DNA of 64,000 bases from Brevundimonas subvibrioides (GTDB lineage Bacteria; Pseudomonadota; Alphaproteobacteria; Caulobacterales; Caulobacteraceae): assembly GCF_027271155.1 (NCBI RefSeq), contig NZ_CP114542.1, forward strand, positions 930,001 to 994,000, written 5' to 3'. Both the position numbers and the translations under genes were made by a program. The notes beneath the pieces are model-generated. The model saw nothing but the letters and a program-made list of their open reading frames with translations, did no database searches and was not told where the DNA came from. Positions 53,523-63,041 of the stretch are shown here, piece after piece. How positions within the stretch are numbered: the stretch's first letter is position 1; every line of letters begins with the position of its first letter.

Positions 53523-53885
53523 CTAGTTCGTCACGACCGCGCACTCCCAGCCGTCGTAATCGAGCTGGAAGGCCGCGGCCCAGGATTGCATCATGGCGGA
53601 AACCGGCGTGAAGGACGCCTCGTCCACCGCCATGGTCGTTTCAAGAATGGTGGTGTCGTCCTGGCCCCGGGTGAGGAAGCCGGCGCGGCGTGCGACCTCG
53701 TTCAGATCGTCGTGGTCGCCCTCGCCATGGAAGTAGAACAGGGTGTGGCGCGGCGTGATTCCGCTGTCGCCATGCTCGGCCAGCGAGGCGCGCACCATGG
53801 CATCGCGTTCGTCGTGGGGGATGGCGTCGTCGTCCAGTGCGGTCTCTCGCTCGCGCGCAAGCAACCGGCGACGCCATCCCCACAA
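53523..53885 (-). CDS. RraB-like (RNase E inhibitor family) protein
   Basis: The 120-residue protein has the RraB pattern: [32 protein letters not shown], then [39 protein letters not shown]. The C-terminal helix plus DYDGWE motif is typical. Members bind RNase E and change mRNA decay, though many relatives are untested. A TTG start is used here and the first 15 residues may not be real. It likely shares a transcript with carB, 11 bp downstream. Confidence 0.75.
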   Translation of the reverse strand: MWGWRRRLLARERETALDDDAIPHDERDAMVRASLAEHGDSGITPRHTLFYFHGEGDHDDLNEVARRAGFLTRGQDDTTILETTMAVDEASFTPVSAMMQSWAAAFQLDYDGWECAVVTN

Positions 53886-53974
53886 GGGTTCGGCGCGCCG
53901 GTGGCGGTAGGGGTATCGGCTAAGCGGCCCGTCTAAAGACGGGGGGGGCGGGGGGCAAGCCCCTTGGTTCCGCT

Positions 53975-54670
53975 TCAGGTCCGGCCGGCGATCCAGGCGG
54001 GCAGGGCGGTGATCGTGTCCAGAGCCCCGTATCGTGCATGACCCTCCGGCGCATCGGCCAGTTCATGCGCCCAGGTGACGGGATAGGGGATGTGGACGGC
54101 GAAGGACCCGGCCTGCAGCGCGGGCAGGATGTCTGACTTCATGGAGTTGCCGACCATCACCGCCTCGTCCGCGCCGGTGCCGTGGCGGGCGAAGACGCGA
54201 TCATAGGTGCCGCGGTCCTTCTCCGAGACGATCTCGACGGCAGCGAACAACTCGCCGAGGCCCGAAGCCGCCAGTTTGCGTTCCTGATCCAGCAGATCGC
54301 CCTTGGTGATCAGCACCAGGCGAAAGGTTTCGGCCAGCAGCGCCACGGTCTCGTCGACGCCGGGCAGGGTTTCGACCGGATGGGCGATCATCTCGCGCCC
54401 GGCGGCCAGGATTTCGCGCACGACGGAGGCGGGGGCGTCGCCTTCGCACAGCTCCATGGCCGTCTCGATCATCGACAGGGTGAAGCCCTTGATGCCGTAG
54501 CCGTAGAGCCGAAGGTTGCGCCGCTCGACCTCGGCCAGTCGGGCTTCGGTCGTGTCCGTATCGGCATAGGCGCCCAGCAGCTCGCGGAACCGCGCCTGGG
54601 TCAGCCGAAAGATCGTCTCGTTGTGCCAGAGGGTGTCGTCAGCATCGAGACCGATCGTGGTGATGGGCAT
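53975..54670 (-). CDS. HAD family hydrolase
   Basis: The start MPITTIGLDADDTLWHNETI gives 231 residues; a longer frame is unsupported. The HAD nucleophile motif is GLDADDTLW (D9, D11), motif II is VLITKGDLLDQE, and the late VGNSMKSDILPALQAG holds the acidic metal ligands. The helical cap lies between motifs I and II, as in phosphoglycolate-phosphatase-like enzymes. Substrate unknown. Confidence 0.92.
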   Translation of the reverse strand: MPITTIGLDADDTLWHNETIFRLTQARFRELLGAYADTDTTEARLAEVERRNLRLYGYGIKGFTLSMIETAMELCEGDAPASVVREILAAGREMIAHPVETLPGVDETVALLAETFRLVLITKGDLLDQERKLAASGLGELFAAVEIVSEKDRGTYDRVFARHGTGADEAVMVGNSMKSDILPALQAGSFAVHIPYPVTWAHELADAPEGHARYGALDTITALPAWIAGRT

Positions 54671-54783
54671 GGGGAGGGCTCCGGCCGGGACGGGTGATCT
54701 GGCGCGCGCCCGATGCGGGGTCAACCGGTCGCGTTGCGCCCCGGGCCGGAGCGCGGCATGGCCTTCACATGGACCCGAGCGAC

Positions 54784-55479
54784 ATGAAGACATCGGCCGT
54801 GGTGATCGGAGCCTCCGGCGGGATCGGGGGCGCCGTCGCCGATGCGCTCGAGGCCGGGGGCGCGTTCGGTGTCGTGCATCGCTTCGCGCGGTCGACGCCG
54901 GGCGAGAACCACATCGACCTGGAAGATGAGGATTCCATCGCCGCCGCCGCTGCGCGGGTGGCGCAGGGGCCCGTTCCCACCCTGGTCTTCGTCGCCACCG
55001 GCGTGCTGCATCACGGTCAGGAACCGGAGCGGTCCTACAGGGCGATGACGGCCGGGCATCTGTTGCGCGATTACAGGGTCAACACCGTCGGTCCTGCGCT
55101 GATCGCCAGGTATTTCGTCCCGCTGATGCCGCGCGACCGGCGGGCGGTCTTCGCGGCCCTGTCGGCGCGGGTCGGCTCTATCGGGGACAACCGGCTGGGC
55201 GGCTGGCACAGCTATCGGGCGTCCAAGGCGGCGCTGAACATGATCCTGACCAATCTTGCCATCGAGCTGGGGCGGTCGCATCCGCAAGCCATCGTGGCGG
55301 GCCTTCATCCCGGCACGGTCGACACCGGACTGAGCGCGCCCTTCCAGCGCGGGGTAAGGCCGGAAAAGCTCTTCACGCCCGCAGCCTCGGCCGCGCGGCT
55401 GCTGACGGTGCTGGACGGTCTGACGCCGGCCGACAGCGGTGGCGTTTTCGCATGGGACGGCACACGAATTCCGGCATAG
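54784..55479 (+). CDS. Short-chain dehydrogenase/reductase
   Basis: From ATG 54784 (MKTSAVVIGASGGIGGAVAD) the protein has 231 residues; 54769 is an alternative. It is an NAD(P)-dependent SDR with the cofactor motif GASGGIGGA and the catalytic Ser-Tyr-Lys set in ALSARVGSIGDN and WHSYRASKAALNMI. It matches the C-factor/CsgA-like group often annotated cell-cell signalling protein. It starts divergent from the HAD gene and ends 10 bp before the permease gene. Confidence 0.92.
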   Translation: MKTSAVVIGASGGIGGAVADALEAGGAFGVVHRFARSTPGENHIDLEDEDSIAAAAARVAQGPVPTLVFVATGVLHHGQEPERSYRAMTAGHLLRDYRVNTVGPALIARYFVPLMPRDRRAVFAALSARVGSIGDNRLGGWHSYRASKAALNMILTNLAIELGRSHPQAIVAGLHPGTVDTGLSAPFQRGVRPEKLFTPAASAARLLTVLDGLTPADSGGVFAWDGTRIPA

Positions 55480-55488
55480 CGTTTTGCC

Positions 55489-56796
55489 ATGAGCCAGACC
55501 GAAACGATTCCACTGGCGGCCCGGCACGGCGGCCGCAAGCTCGGCTGGGGCCTGGCTGCGCTGGTGGTGGCCGGCAACATGATCGGCTCGGGCGTCTATC
55601 TGGCACCCGTGGCCCTGGCCGCAACCGGGTCGTCCAGCCTGATCGGCTGGCTGATCTGCGGGGCGGGAGCCATGGTGCTGGCGGCGGTGTTCGCGGGGCT
55701 GGGCCGGCTCCAGCCGGACGCGGACGGGCTGACCGACTTCACGCGCCGGGGTCTGGGGCGGTTCGTGGGGTACCAGACCGCCATCGCCTACTGGGGCGTC
55801 TGCCTGACCGGCAATGTGGCGGTTGCCCTGGCGGGAACCGGGTATCTGGCCTTCTTCCTGCCGTCGCTGGCCGAGCCCGTTCCGGCGATGCTGTGCAATC
55901 TCGCCCTGATCGGGATCACGACGGCGGCCTATGCGGCCGGAGCGCGCGTCGCGGCGCGCCTGGGGGCGGTTACCCTGGTGATCGGGCTGTTGCCGCTCGT
56001 GCTGGCCATGGGGGCGGGGGTCGTGGCCTTCAGCGGGACGACGTTCGCGGCGTCCTGGTCGCCACAGGGCCTGCCGCTGGCCCAAAGCGTGCCGGCGTCC
56101 CTCGTGGTGATCTTCTGGTCCTTCCTCGGGCTGGAGAGCGCCGCAGCCCTGTCACGGCTGGTGCGGAACCCGGCAAAGGACGTTGGCCGCGCCAGCGTCG
56201 CGGGGGTGGGACTGGCTCTGGTCGTCTACGTCGCCGCCAGCGTGGCGGTTTTCGGCGTCATACCGGCCGGACAGCTGGCCAGTTCGACCAGCCCGTTCGC
56301 CGATCTGGCGGCCCGGGTGTTCGGGGCCTCGGTCGCCGGGTTCGTGGCGGCCTGCGCCGTCATCAAGGCGCTTGGCACCATTGCCGGCTGGACCATTCTG
56401 GGCGGCGAGACAGCGAGGAGCGCCGGCGAGGCCGGCTATCTGCCGCGCTGGTTCGGATCCGCCGCGACGCCGGGGCGGTTGCCGCTGGCCAATCCCCTGA
56501 TCAACGGGGCGATCATGGCCGCCCTGATCGTCATGACCTCCCAGCCGACGCTGGCCGGACAGTTCGCCCTGCTGATCGGGGCCTGCACGGTTCTGACCAT
56601 CTGTCTGTATGCCCTGTGCTGCGTCAGCCTGTTCCGGGCCAGCCGGGCACCGGGCTGGAGAGCCCTGGCCGTTGTCGGGCTGGTGTTTTCGGTGGGGGCC
56701 GTGGTGGCGGCGGCACCGGGGAATATCGTGCCGGCCATCGTCCTGTTCCTCGTAGCGTCGATCGGATGGCTTTTCGTCAGACGTCATCAGGCCTGA
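55489..56796 (+). CDS. APC family amino acid permease
   Basis: The 435-residue protein has about twelve membrane helices. Helix 1 carries GNMIGSGVYLAPVALAATG, the substrate-binding unwound region of APC transporters; helix 6 has FWSFLGLESAAALSRLVRNPAKDVGRAS and helix 8 AACAVIKALGTIAGWTILGGETARSAGE. This resembles the YjeH/arginine-agmatine antiporter group. Direction and substrate are not clear from sequence. Confidence 0.92.
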   Translation: MSQTETIPLAARHGGRKLGWGLAALVVAGNMIGSGVYLAPVALAATGSSSLIGWLICGAGAMVLAAVFAGLGRLQPDADGLTDFTRRGLGRFVGYQTAIAYWGVCLTGNVAVALAGTGYLAFFLPSLAEPVPAMLCNLALIGITTAAYAAGARVAARLGAVTLVIGLLPLVLAMGAGVVAFSGTTFAASWSPQGLPLAQSVPASLVVIFWSFLGLESAAALSRLVRNPAKDVGRASVAGVGLALVVYVAASVAVFGVIPAGQLASSTSPFADLAARVFGASVAGFVAACAVIKALGTIAGWTILGGETARSAGEAGYLPRWFGSAATPGRLPLANPLINGAIMAALIVMTSQPTLAGQFALLIGACTVLTICLYALCCVSLFRASRAPGWRALAVVGLVFSVGAVVAAAPGNIVPAIVLFLVASIGWLFVRRHQA

Positions 56797-56853
56797 GAGA
56801 CTTGCGTGGCGACCGGTGGCCCCTCACGGTGACGCCTCATCAAGGGGGACATC

Positions 56854-57252
56854 ATGAACGACTTCATCCAGCCGTATCGGAAATACGCGCAGTTCAGCGG
56901 TCGGTCAGACCGCAAGGAGTTCTGGTATTTCATCCTGTTCTACATCGTTGTGGCCGGTGTGCTGTCGATCGTCGACGGCATCGTTTTCGCGGGCCAGATG
57001 GCGGGGTCTGACGATGGCTTTTCGTCCTCGTCGTCCGGCCCGCTTCAGGCCATCTTTATCCTGGGGTCCTTTATCCCCCTGCTTGCGGTGACGTTCCGCC
57101 GGCTGCACGACATCGGCAAGACCGCATGGTGGATTTTCCTCGGCCTGATCCCGGTGGTCGGCACGATCGTCCTCATCATCTGGTATGCCCGCAAGGGTGA
57201 GCCGGTGCCGAACGCCTACGGCGAGGTTCCGGCCGGCAGTCTGCCAGCCTGA
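56854..57252 (+). CDS. DUF805 family membrane protein
   Basis: The 132-residue protein has the DUF805 layout: MNDFIQPYRKYAQFSGRSDRKEFWYFILFYIVVAGVLSIVD, a second hydrophobic segment (AIFILGSFIPLLAVTFRRLHDIGKTAWW), a third (LIPVVGTIVLIIWYARKGEP). The RRLHDIGK sequence is the most conserved element. Inner membrane, function unknown. A GGGGGA ribosome site precedes the ATG. Confidence 0.93.
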   Translation: MNDFIQPYRKYAQFSGRSDRKEFWYFILFYIVVAGVLSIVDGIVFAGQMAGSDDGFSSSSSGPLQAIFILGSFIPLLAVTFRRLHDIGKTAWWIFLGLIPVVGTIVLIIWYARKGEPVPNAYGEVPAGSLPA

Positions 57253-57270
57253 ACGGTTTCGCGGTCGGGT

Positions 57271-57299
57271 TTGACCCGGCCGCGACGGCTCTGTAGCAA
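57271..57299 (+). promoter_or_regulatory. Candidate promoter for carA
   Basis: TTGACC (57271-57276) and TAGCAA (57294-57299) are separated by 17 bp. The predicted start of transcription is about 35 bp before the carA ATG. No arginine or pyrimidine operator was recognised. Confidence 0.5.
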
Positions 57300-57341
57300 G
57301 CCAGCCGTTTGTTCGCCGGGATTCGGTGTAAGGGAACGGCC

Positions 57342-58499
57342 ATGACCACTCAGCTTCTGCCCGGCTGCACCGGCGTTCTGGCCCTCGCCGACGGCACCGT
57401 CTTTCAGGGGATCGGCGTCGGCGCGACCGGCTCCGCGCTCGGCGAGGTGGTCTTTAACACCGCGATGACCGGGTATCAGGAAATCCTGACCGACCCCAGC
57501 TACATGAGCCAGATCCTGGCCTTCACCTTCCCGCACGTCGGCAATACCGGGACGAACGTCGAGGACATCGAGCAGATGGGTGGCGGGTCGGACACCTCGG
57601 CGCGCGGCGCGATCTTCCGCGACCTGCCGACCGATCCGGCCAATTGGCGCTCGGACGCCAGTCTGGACGCCTGGATGAAGCGTCGTGACGTCGTGGGTCT
57701 GTCGGGTATCGACACCCGCGCCCTGACCCAGCGCATCCGTGACCACGGCGCGCCCCATGCGGTCATCGCCCACGATCCGGAAGGCCGCTTCGATCTGGAG
57801 GCACTGGTCGAGCAGGCCAGGGCCTGGACCGGTCTGGTCGGCCTCGATCTGGCTAGACCCGCCTCGACGCTGCAGGCGTTCGAGTGGGACGAAGGGCTGT
57901 GGGAATGGCCGGAAGGGCATCCGAAGACGATCGGCAGGAAGTCGGTCGTGGTTCTGGACTATGGGGTGAAGCGCAACATCCTGCGGGCCCTGGCCTCGAC
58001 CGGCGCGAAGATCACGGTGGTCCCGGCGACGACGACGGCGGAAGAGGTCCTGGCGCGCCATCCGGACGGCATCGTCCTGTCGAACGGCCCGGGCGATCCG
58101 GCGGCGACCGGCGACTATGCCGTGCCGGAGATCCGCAAGCTGGTCGACAGCGGCAAGCCGGTCTTCGGGATCTGCCTCGGCCACCAGATGCTGGCTCTCG
58201 CCCTGGGCGCCAGGACGGTGAAGATGGATCAGGGGCACCACGGGGCCAACCATCCGGTCAAGGATCTGACCACCGGCAAGGTCGAGATCGTGTCGATGAA
58301 CCACGGCTTCACGGTCGACCGCGACAGCCTGCCCGAGGCGGTGGTGGAGACGCACGTTTCGCTGTTCGACGGCACCAACTGCGGTATCCAGCTGAAGGGC
58401 CGGCCGGTGTTCAGCGTCCAGCATCACCCCGAGGCCTCGCCCGGGCCTACGGACAGCCTGTATCTGTTCGACAGGTTCCAGGCCCTGATGGACGCCTAG
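57342..58499 (+). CDS. carA: Carbamoyl-phosphate synthase small subunit
   Basis: The 385-residue glutaminase subunit supplies ammonia to CarB. The N-terminal domain begins [44 protein letters not shown]. The class I amidotransferase triad is C278 in [17 protein letters not shown] and the His and Glu of [14 protein letters not shown] 57342 was preferred to an upstream in-frame TTG/ATG at 57309 by conservation. carB is on the opposite strand 4 kb away, so the two are not in one operon. Confidence 0.98.
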   Translation: MTTQLLPGCTGVLALADGTVFQGIGVGATGSALGEVVFNTAMTGYQEILTDPSYMSQILAFTFPHVGNTGTNVEDIEQMGGGSDTSARGAIFRDLPTDPANWRSDASLDAWMKRRDVVGLSGIDTRALTQRIRDHGAPHAVIAHDPEGRFDLEALVEQARAWTGLVGLDLARPASTLQAFEWDEGLWEWPEGHPKTIGRKSVVVLDYGVKRNILRALASTGAKITVVPATTTAEEVLARHPDGIVLSNGPGDPAATGDYAVPEIRKLVDSGKPVFGICLGHQMLALALGARTVKMDQGHHGANHPVKDLTTGKVEIVSMNHGFTVDRDSLPEAVVETHVSLFDGTNCGIQLKGRPVFSVQHHPEASPGPTDSLYLFDRFQALMDA

Positions 58500-58500
58500 G

Positions 58501-59457
58501 TTGGCATCCTCGCCCAGCGTCCGGTCGGACTATCTGCACTGGCTGTCCCAGGCGCTGGGATCCGCGCGGGTGGAGGCGGTGTCGGGTTCGGGCACCGTCG
58601 ATGTCGTGGCCGGCTATGCCACCGGCTATGACGCCCACCATATCGCACCCTTCGTCCGCTCGCTGCGCAGCGTCTTCGATGGCGAGATCACACTTGCCGC
58701 CGACGCGCGGCCCGACGTCGAGGCCCTGTTCGCCGAACACGACGTGCGGTTCCTGGCGCAGCCGCAGACGCAGGGCTGGCGGCCCCATCCGGTCATGGCC
58801 CGGTTCGCGGCGGTGGATGCCTGTCTGTCCGGGCGGCCCGATGTCCGCAACATCCTGCTGACCGACGTGCGCGACGTGATCTTCCAGAAGGCCCCGTTCG
58901 ACCCCGCGCCAGAGGGGCTGGAGGTGTTCCTGGAAGGCGACCGGCTGGCCGACCACGCCTTCGACATGAAGTATCTGCGGGCCCTGGCCGGAGACGCGAT
59001 CGCCGACGACCTGGCTCGGGCACCCGCGATCTGCGTCGGCACGATCCTGGGGCCACGCGCCGACATGATGCGGTTCTGCCGAACGGTGCTGATGCTGGCG
59101 GCCGTGCCCCGCTCGGAGATGGGCGGCAGCTTCGGGGCCGATCAGGCCGCCTGCAACCTGGCGATCCACATGGGGCTGGTGGAGGCTGAGGTGCGCGAGA
59201 ACTACGGCCGGGTCGCCACCATCGGTCTGGCGGCGGCGGAGGGGTTTGCCTTTCGTGACGGGCAGGTGGTCAATCCCGACGGCACGATCAGCGCCATCGT
59301 TCACCAGCACGATCGCCACCCGATGCTGGCCGAAGCGGTGCGCGGGCGCTGGGCCGTCGGGCTGGAAGCGCGTGAGCGGGTGACGCCCAGGAGCCTGATG
59401 TCCCGGCTCCAGCGGCTCAGGCAGTCCCTCGCGCGACGGCTGCCCGAGGCACGCTAG
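58501..59457 (+). CDS. Putative GT-A-fold glycosyltransferase (LTDVRDVIFQ motif)
   Basis: TTG 58501, one base after the carA stop, opens a 318-residue protein, so the gene is probably read with carA. VDVVAGYATGYDAHHIAPFVRSLRSVF opens a Rossmann-like unit and NILLTDVRDVIFQKAPFD (118-135) has the TDxRDxxFQ motif seen in small LPS or cell-surface glycosyltransferases, where the aspartates bind metal and nucleotide sugar. SFGADQAACNLAIH and VHQHDRHP follow, as in such enzymes. Substrate unknown. Confidence 0.68.
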   Translation: MASSPSVRSDYLHWLSQALGSARVEAVSGSGTVDVVAGYATGYDAHHIAPFVRSLRSVFDGEITLAADARPDVEALFAEHDVRFLAQPQTQGWRPHPVMARFAAVDACLSGRPDVRNILLTDVRDVIFQKAPFDPAPEGLEVFLEGDRLADHAFDMKYLRALAGDAIADDLARAPAICVGTILGPRADMMRFCRTVLMLAAVPRSEMGGSFGADQAACNLAIHMGLVEAEVRENYGRVATIGLAAAEGFAFRDGQVVNPDGTISAIVHQHDRHPMLAEAVRGRWAVGLEARERVTPRSLMSRLQRLRQSLARRLPEAR

Positions 59458-59464
59458 ATTCCCT

Positions 59465-59731
59465 TCAGGGCAGGGGCGCGAAGCTGCGTTCCTCGCGCAG
59501 GGCGCAGGCCTTGCGGACCGCCACGGGCGCGGCGTGAAGCCAGTATTCCGCATCCTCGAGCCGGTCGGCCCGCTTTCGCTCCATGCCGCGCAGCCGCCGT
59601 TGGGCGGCATTCTCCAGAAGACGCGCATGCAGGGCGCGCGGGGTCAGATCGTGGATGGCGGGGGAACCGGGGACGGCGACGGCGTCGGGGCCGAGGGGTT
59701 CCACCGCCGGGCGGGCGATGGCGATGAACAT
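59465..59731 (-). CDS. Hypothetical protein, weakly supported
   Basis: From ATG 59731 the frame gives 88 residues: MFIAIARPAVEPLGPDAVAV, then PRALHARLLENAAQRRLRGM and RKRADRLEDAEYWLHAAP. The centre is a basic amphipathic helix. No ribosome site decides the start and a longer frame to 59830 exists. Codon use is compatible with a gene, but no family is recognised. Confidence 0.4.
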   Translation of the reverse strand: MFIAIARPAVEPLGPDAVAVPGSPAIHDLTPRALHARLLENAAQRRLRGMERKRADRLEDAEYWLHAAPVAVRKACALREERSFAPLP

Positions 59732-59813
59732 GGTGGACAGATCCGAAGACTGAGGCCGCCCGTGGCGCATCGCGTCCGGTGTGGCGAGGGCGCTCCCCTT
59801 CTGGGAGCGTTCG

Positions 59814-59842
59814 ACAGGGTTAATCCACAAACCCTGTGGATT
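59814..59842. promoter_or_regulatory. Two mutually exclusive perfect hairpins
   Basis: ACAGGGTT (59814-59821) pairs with AACCCTGT (59830-59837). AATCCACA (59822-59829) pairs with TGTGGATT (59835-59842). The two stems share bases so only one can form at a time. AATCCACA also resembles a DnaA box (TTATCCACA) with one or two differences. The element lies upstream of the small minus-strand gene and beyond the patatin gene. Confidence 0.45.
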
Positions 59843-59919
59843 GTTCCGGGTGTCCCACAGAAATATGCCCGAAATCAGATGTTTACGGACACGCTTTGGC
59901 CCGGGTGGTTAATCAGAGG

Positions 59920-61080
59920 TTAATGGGGCAAGCCGGGATCGCGGGTCCATGCCGTGCCGCTGAGGGCCGCCGCCCGGCCCTGATCGAACAGTCCCTGCAT
60001 CCACGCCCGATCGAAGCGCAGGTTGTTCTCGCTGGACCCCACGGGGGCCATGGCGACCGACAGCGACAGGCCGCGCAGCCGGGCGAACTGGTCGGCGGCC
60101 ACCACGCTCATGCGGGTGGAGGCCTTCATCATGGCGTCCAGGCCCCGGGCCGCGACACCCACGCCACTGTAGGATGCCACGCTGAACCGCGCGTCGGGCC
60201 GCCCGTTGATGGCGACCCACAGCCGGCCGCCGGCGGCGTTCGCCAGCAGGTCGGGGTCCAGCATCAGACGTTCCGGCGCGATGAAGAAGTTGGCGGTGGT
60301 CCGGCCGTCGGCGTGCAGCTCCCGCACCGTGTGTCCGTCGTGCGCCAGCGCCACGAAGACCGGAGGGAAGACGCCGGGGATGCTGGCCGAGGCCGTCAGG
60401 ATGTCGATGAAGACCTGGCGTCGATCCGGGCGATCCGATGCCGCTAGGGCCCCCATGTCCCAGACGACCTGACCCTGGGTGTCCAGGCTCGTCGTGGCGA
60501 CATACAGTCTGCGTCCGGCCCGGTGACCCGCCGCGATCCGGTCCAGCAGATCGTCGGTGACCGAGGCGGCGACAAGGTCGCGCAAGGGGCGCTGACGAAA
60601 CAGGCCCGGACCCACCAGCGACATGGCCCAGCGCGCCTGCAGCAGACGGTCGGAGCGGCCATCGGTGAAGGCGGCCTCCAGCGCGGCGTCCTCATCCAGG
60701 CCGACGAAGGCGAAGGGCGCGATCAGGGCCCCGGTCGAGACGCCGGTGACGACCTCGAACTCCGGTCGGTCGCCATGCTGGCTCCAGCCGACCAGCAGGC
60801 CCGCGCCATAGGCCCCGACCGCGCCCCCGCCGGACAGGGCCAGCAGGTCGAAATGTCCGTCTCGTGAGCTCAGGGCGGCCGCGTTGGCGTCGGCCACATA
60901 ATGGTCGCGGTCTGCCGGTCTCTGGAAGTCCAGCCGGATGTCCGGACTGGCTGCGGCGATATCGTCATAGGTAAAGGCTGTGCGCGACATCGTCTGGCAG
61001 CCGCCCAGCAGCAGCGCGCTGATCAGCCCCGCGATCGCGACGGCACGACGTATGATGGCGGACCCCATGCCAACGCCCAT
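59920..61080 (-). CDS. Patatin-like phospholipase, predicted lipoprotein
   Basis: The 386-residue protein has a signal peptide with an LGGC lipobox (Cys28), so it is membrane anchored in the periplasm. The patatin domain has the oxyanion loop LALSGGGAVGAYGAGLL (about 81-96), the nucleophile S115 in VVTGVSTGALIAP and the aspartate in HADGRTTANFF for the catalytic dyad (the usual DG-G/A is present as DGR). It would cleave lipid acyl esters. It is divergent from dnaG. Confidence 0.9.
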   Translation of the reverse strand: MGVGMGSAIIRRAVAIAGLISALLLGGCQTMSRTAFTYDDIAAASPDIRLDFQRPADRDHYVADANAAALSSRDGHFDLLALSGGGAVGAYGAGLLVGWSQHGDRPEFEVVTGVSTGALIAPFAFVGLDEDAALEAAFTDGRSDRLLQARWAMSLVGPGLFRQRPLRDLVAASVTDDLLDRIAAGHRAGRRLYVATTSLDTQGQVVWDMGALAASDRPDRRQVFIDILTASASIPGVFPPVFVALAHDGHTVRELHADGRTTANFFIAPERLMLDPDLLANAAGGRLWVAINGRPDARFSVASYSGVGVAARGLDAMMKASTRMSVVAADQFARLRGLSLSVAMAPVGSSENNLRFDRAWMQGLFDQGRAAALSGTAWTRDPGLPH

Positions 61081-61160
61081 ATCAGGGGTCTGTGACGCTA
61101 TCCACCGCCATGACGTCGTCCTTGCTTCGCGTCGGGACGCAATGGCGTTAAGGATTGCGG

Positions 61161-63029
61161 GTGCGTTTCGATGACCGCTTCCTGGAAGAACTGAAGGCCC
61201 GCCTTCGCCCGTCCGACGTGATCGGCCGGTCGGTGAAGCTCAAGCGTCAGGGACGCGAGTGGGTGGGGCTGAGCCCCTTCTCGAAAGAGAAGTCGCCGTC
61301 CTTCTTCGTCAACGACGACAAGGGGTTCTTCCACGACTTCTCCTCCGGCAAGCACGGCGACGTCATCAGCTTCCTGCAGGAAACCGAGCGGCTGAGTTTC
61401 CCTGAGGCGGTCGAGCGGCTGGCGGCCGAGGCGGGGATGCAACTGCCGGCCGAGGACCCGCAGGCCGCCGAGCGTGAGGCGAGGAAGCAGGGCCTGTCGG
61501 ACTGGATGGACCTGGCGCAGAAATGGTTCGCGGCCAACCTGCGCCGGTCGGTCGGCAAGGCGGCGCGGGAGTATCTGGAGCGGCGCGGCCTGCCCGAGGA
61601 TCAGTGGGACCGGTTCGGACTGGGCTATGCCCCGAACGACCGCGAGGGGCTGAAGACGGCGCTGGTCCAGCGGGGCGCGAAGCCGGGCGACCTGGTCGAG
61701 ATGGGCATGCTGATCGCGCCGGAGGGCGGCGGCGCGCCCTATGACCGGTTCCGCGACCGGCTGATGTTCCCGATCCTGGATGCACGCGGGCGGCTGGTCA
61801 GCTTCGGTGGCCGGGCGATGAACCCCGACGACCGGGCCAAATATCTGAACGGGCCGGAGAGCCCGCTGTTTCACAAGGGGGCCACCCTCTATGGCCTGCC
61901 CGAGGCGCGGCGCATCCTGGGGGCGGAATCGAAGTCGACCCAGAGCGTGATCGTGGTCGAGGGCTATATGGACGTCATCGCCTGCCAGCGCGCGGGCCTG
62001 CCGGCCGTGGCTCCGATGGGCACGGCCCTGACCGAGGAGCAGATGGCCCTGCTGTGGCGGGTCTCTTCCGAGCCGATCCTGTGTTTTGACGGCGACGGGG
62101 CCGGGCAGAGGGCGGCCTATCGCGCCATCGAGCGGGCCTTGCCGCTGCTCAAGTCCGGCCGGTCGTTCCGGTTCGCCTTGCTGGAGGGCGGCCAGGACCC
62201 CGACGATATCCTGCGCGACAAGGGGGCACCGGCGCTGCGTCAGGCCATGACCGAGACACGGCCGTTCGCCGAGGTCCTGTTCAGGCGCGAGGCCGAGGTC
62301 GAGCCGCTGGACACGCCCGAGCGCCGCGCGGGGCTGAAGGGCCGGCTGCGCACGGCCGCTGCGGCCATCGCCGACAAGGATCTGGCCGAACAGTATCGCA
62401 GGGAACTTTTCGACCGGTTCGACGCCCTGTTCCCCGCGCGGGCGCAGCCCCCGCAGCGCGCCCGACAGACCGGCGGACGCTGGCGACCCGGCCCGCCACC
62501 AAAGCTGGGCCAGACGGCCGAGGGGGCTCAGGCCATGCGGGCGCTGAACCGATCCATCGAGCCCGTTGCAGCCGCTCTGGCCCACGGGGCAATCGAAGAC
62601 CCCGAACGTATTGATGATCATCTGGAAGAGATATCGTCGCATGGATTTGGCGACCCGGCCCTGGACGGGCTGGCGCAGGAGCTGGTGCGATTGCGGTTCT
62701 CCAGCAGAGCCGTTGATGGTGCATCTGCGCGGCGAGAGCTTGCCGGTGCTGGATTGGATGCCCTTCTGGTCGAGGTCGACAAGGCGGCTGGAAAATCCGG
62801 TGCTCCTTTCCTCCTGTCGAGTCTGTCAAGAGAGGAAGCCACTTCGCTTTGGTCCCGCACTCTTGAACTCGTCATCCGTTTGGGAGCCCTCGACAAGGCA
62901 ACCGAGATGGCAAAACAGGAACTGGGGTTGCGGTCCGGCAGCGACACTTTTGCGCGCCTGAAAGCGGAGCGGGACGCGCTGCGACGTGCGGTCAATGCGG
63001 AGACGGATTGGCGCGGGGGGCGAGCTTGA
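61161..63029 (+). CDS. dnaG: DNA primase, zinc ligands lost, foreign-looking C-terminus
   Basis: GTG 61161 is chosen because AAGGA lies 7 nt upstream; TTG 61155 is in frame too. The 622-residue primase has an N-terminal domain (VGLSPFSKEKSPSFFVNDDKGFFHDFSSGKHGD, 35-67) in which all four CHC2 zinc ligands (expected C38, H41, C59, C62) are replaced by Ser, Ser, Asp and Ser. The TOPRIM core reads VIVVEGYMDVIACQRAGLPAV and LCFDGDGAGQRAA. From about residue 480 on, and clearly after 513, the code is AT-richer; a second version of this C-terminus lies after vapC (see findings). Confidence 0.95.
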   Translation: MRFDDRFLEELKARLRPSDVIGRSVKLKRQGREWVGLSPFSKEKSPSFFVNDDKGFFHDFSSGKHGDVISFLQETERLSFPEAVERLAAEAGMQLPAEDPQAAEREARKQGLSDWMDLAQKWFAANLRRSVGKAAREYLERRGLPEDQWDRFGLGYAPNDREGLKTALVQRGAKPGDLVEMGMLIAPEGGGAPYDRFRDRLMFPILDARGRLVSFGGRAMNPDDRAKYLNGPESPLFHKGATLYGLPEARRILGAESKSTQSVIVVEGYMDVIACQRAGLPAVAPMGTALTEEQMALLWRVSSEPILCFDGDGAGQRAAYRAIERALPLLKSGRSFRFALLEGGQDPDDILRDKGAPALRQAMTETRPFAEVLFRREAEVEPLDTPERRAGLKGRLRTAAAAIADKDLAEQYRRELFDRFDALFPARAQPPQRARQTGGRWRPGPPPKLGQTAEGAQAMRALNRSIEPVAAALAHGAIEDPERIDDHLEEISSHGFGDPALDGLAQELVRLRFSSRAVDGASARRELAGAGLDALLVEVDKAAGKSGAPFLLSSLSREEATSLWSRTLELVIRLGALDKATEMAKQELGLRSGSDTFARLKAERDALRRAVNAETDWRGGRA

Positions 63030-63041
63030 TTTCCTTGGCCT

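Noticed and set aside
53940..53957. G-run as a G-quadruplex regulator
   Set aside because: Only one long run with a single C; there are not four separated G-tracts of clear spacing, so no claim is made.
62700..63029. dnaG tail simply duplicated locally
   Set aside because: The two tails differ at more than half of residues and in base composition, so a recent tandem copy does not fit; foreign replacement fits better.
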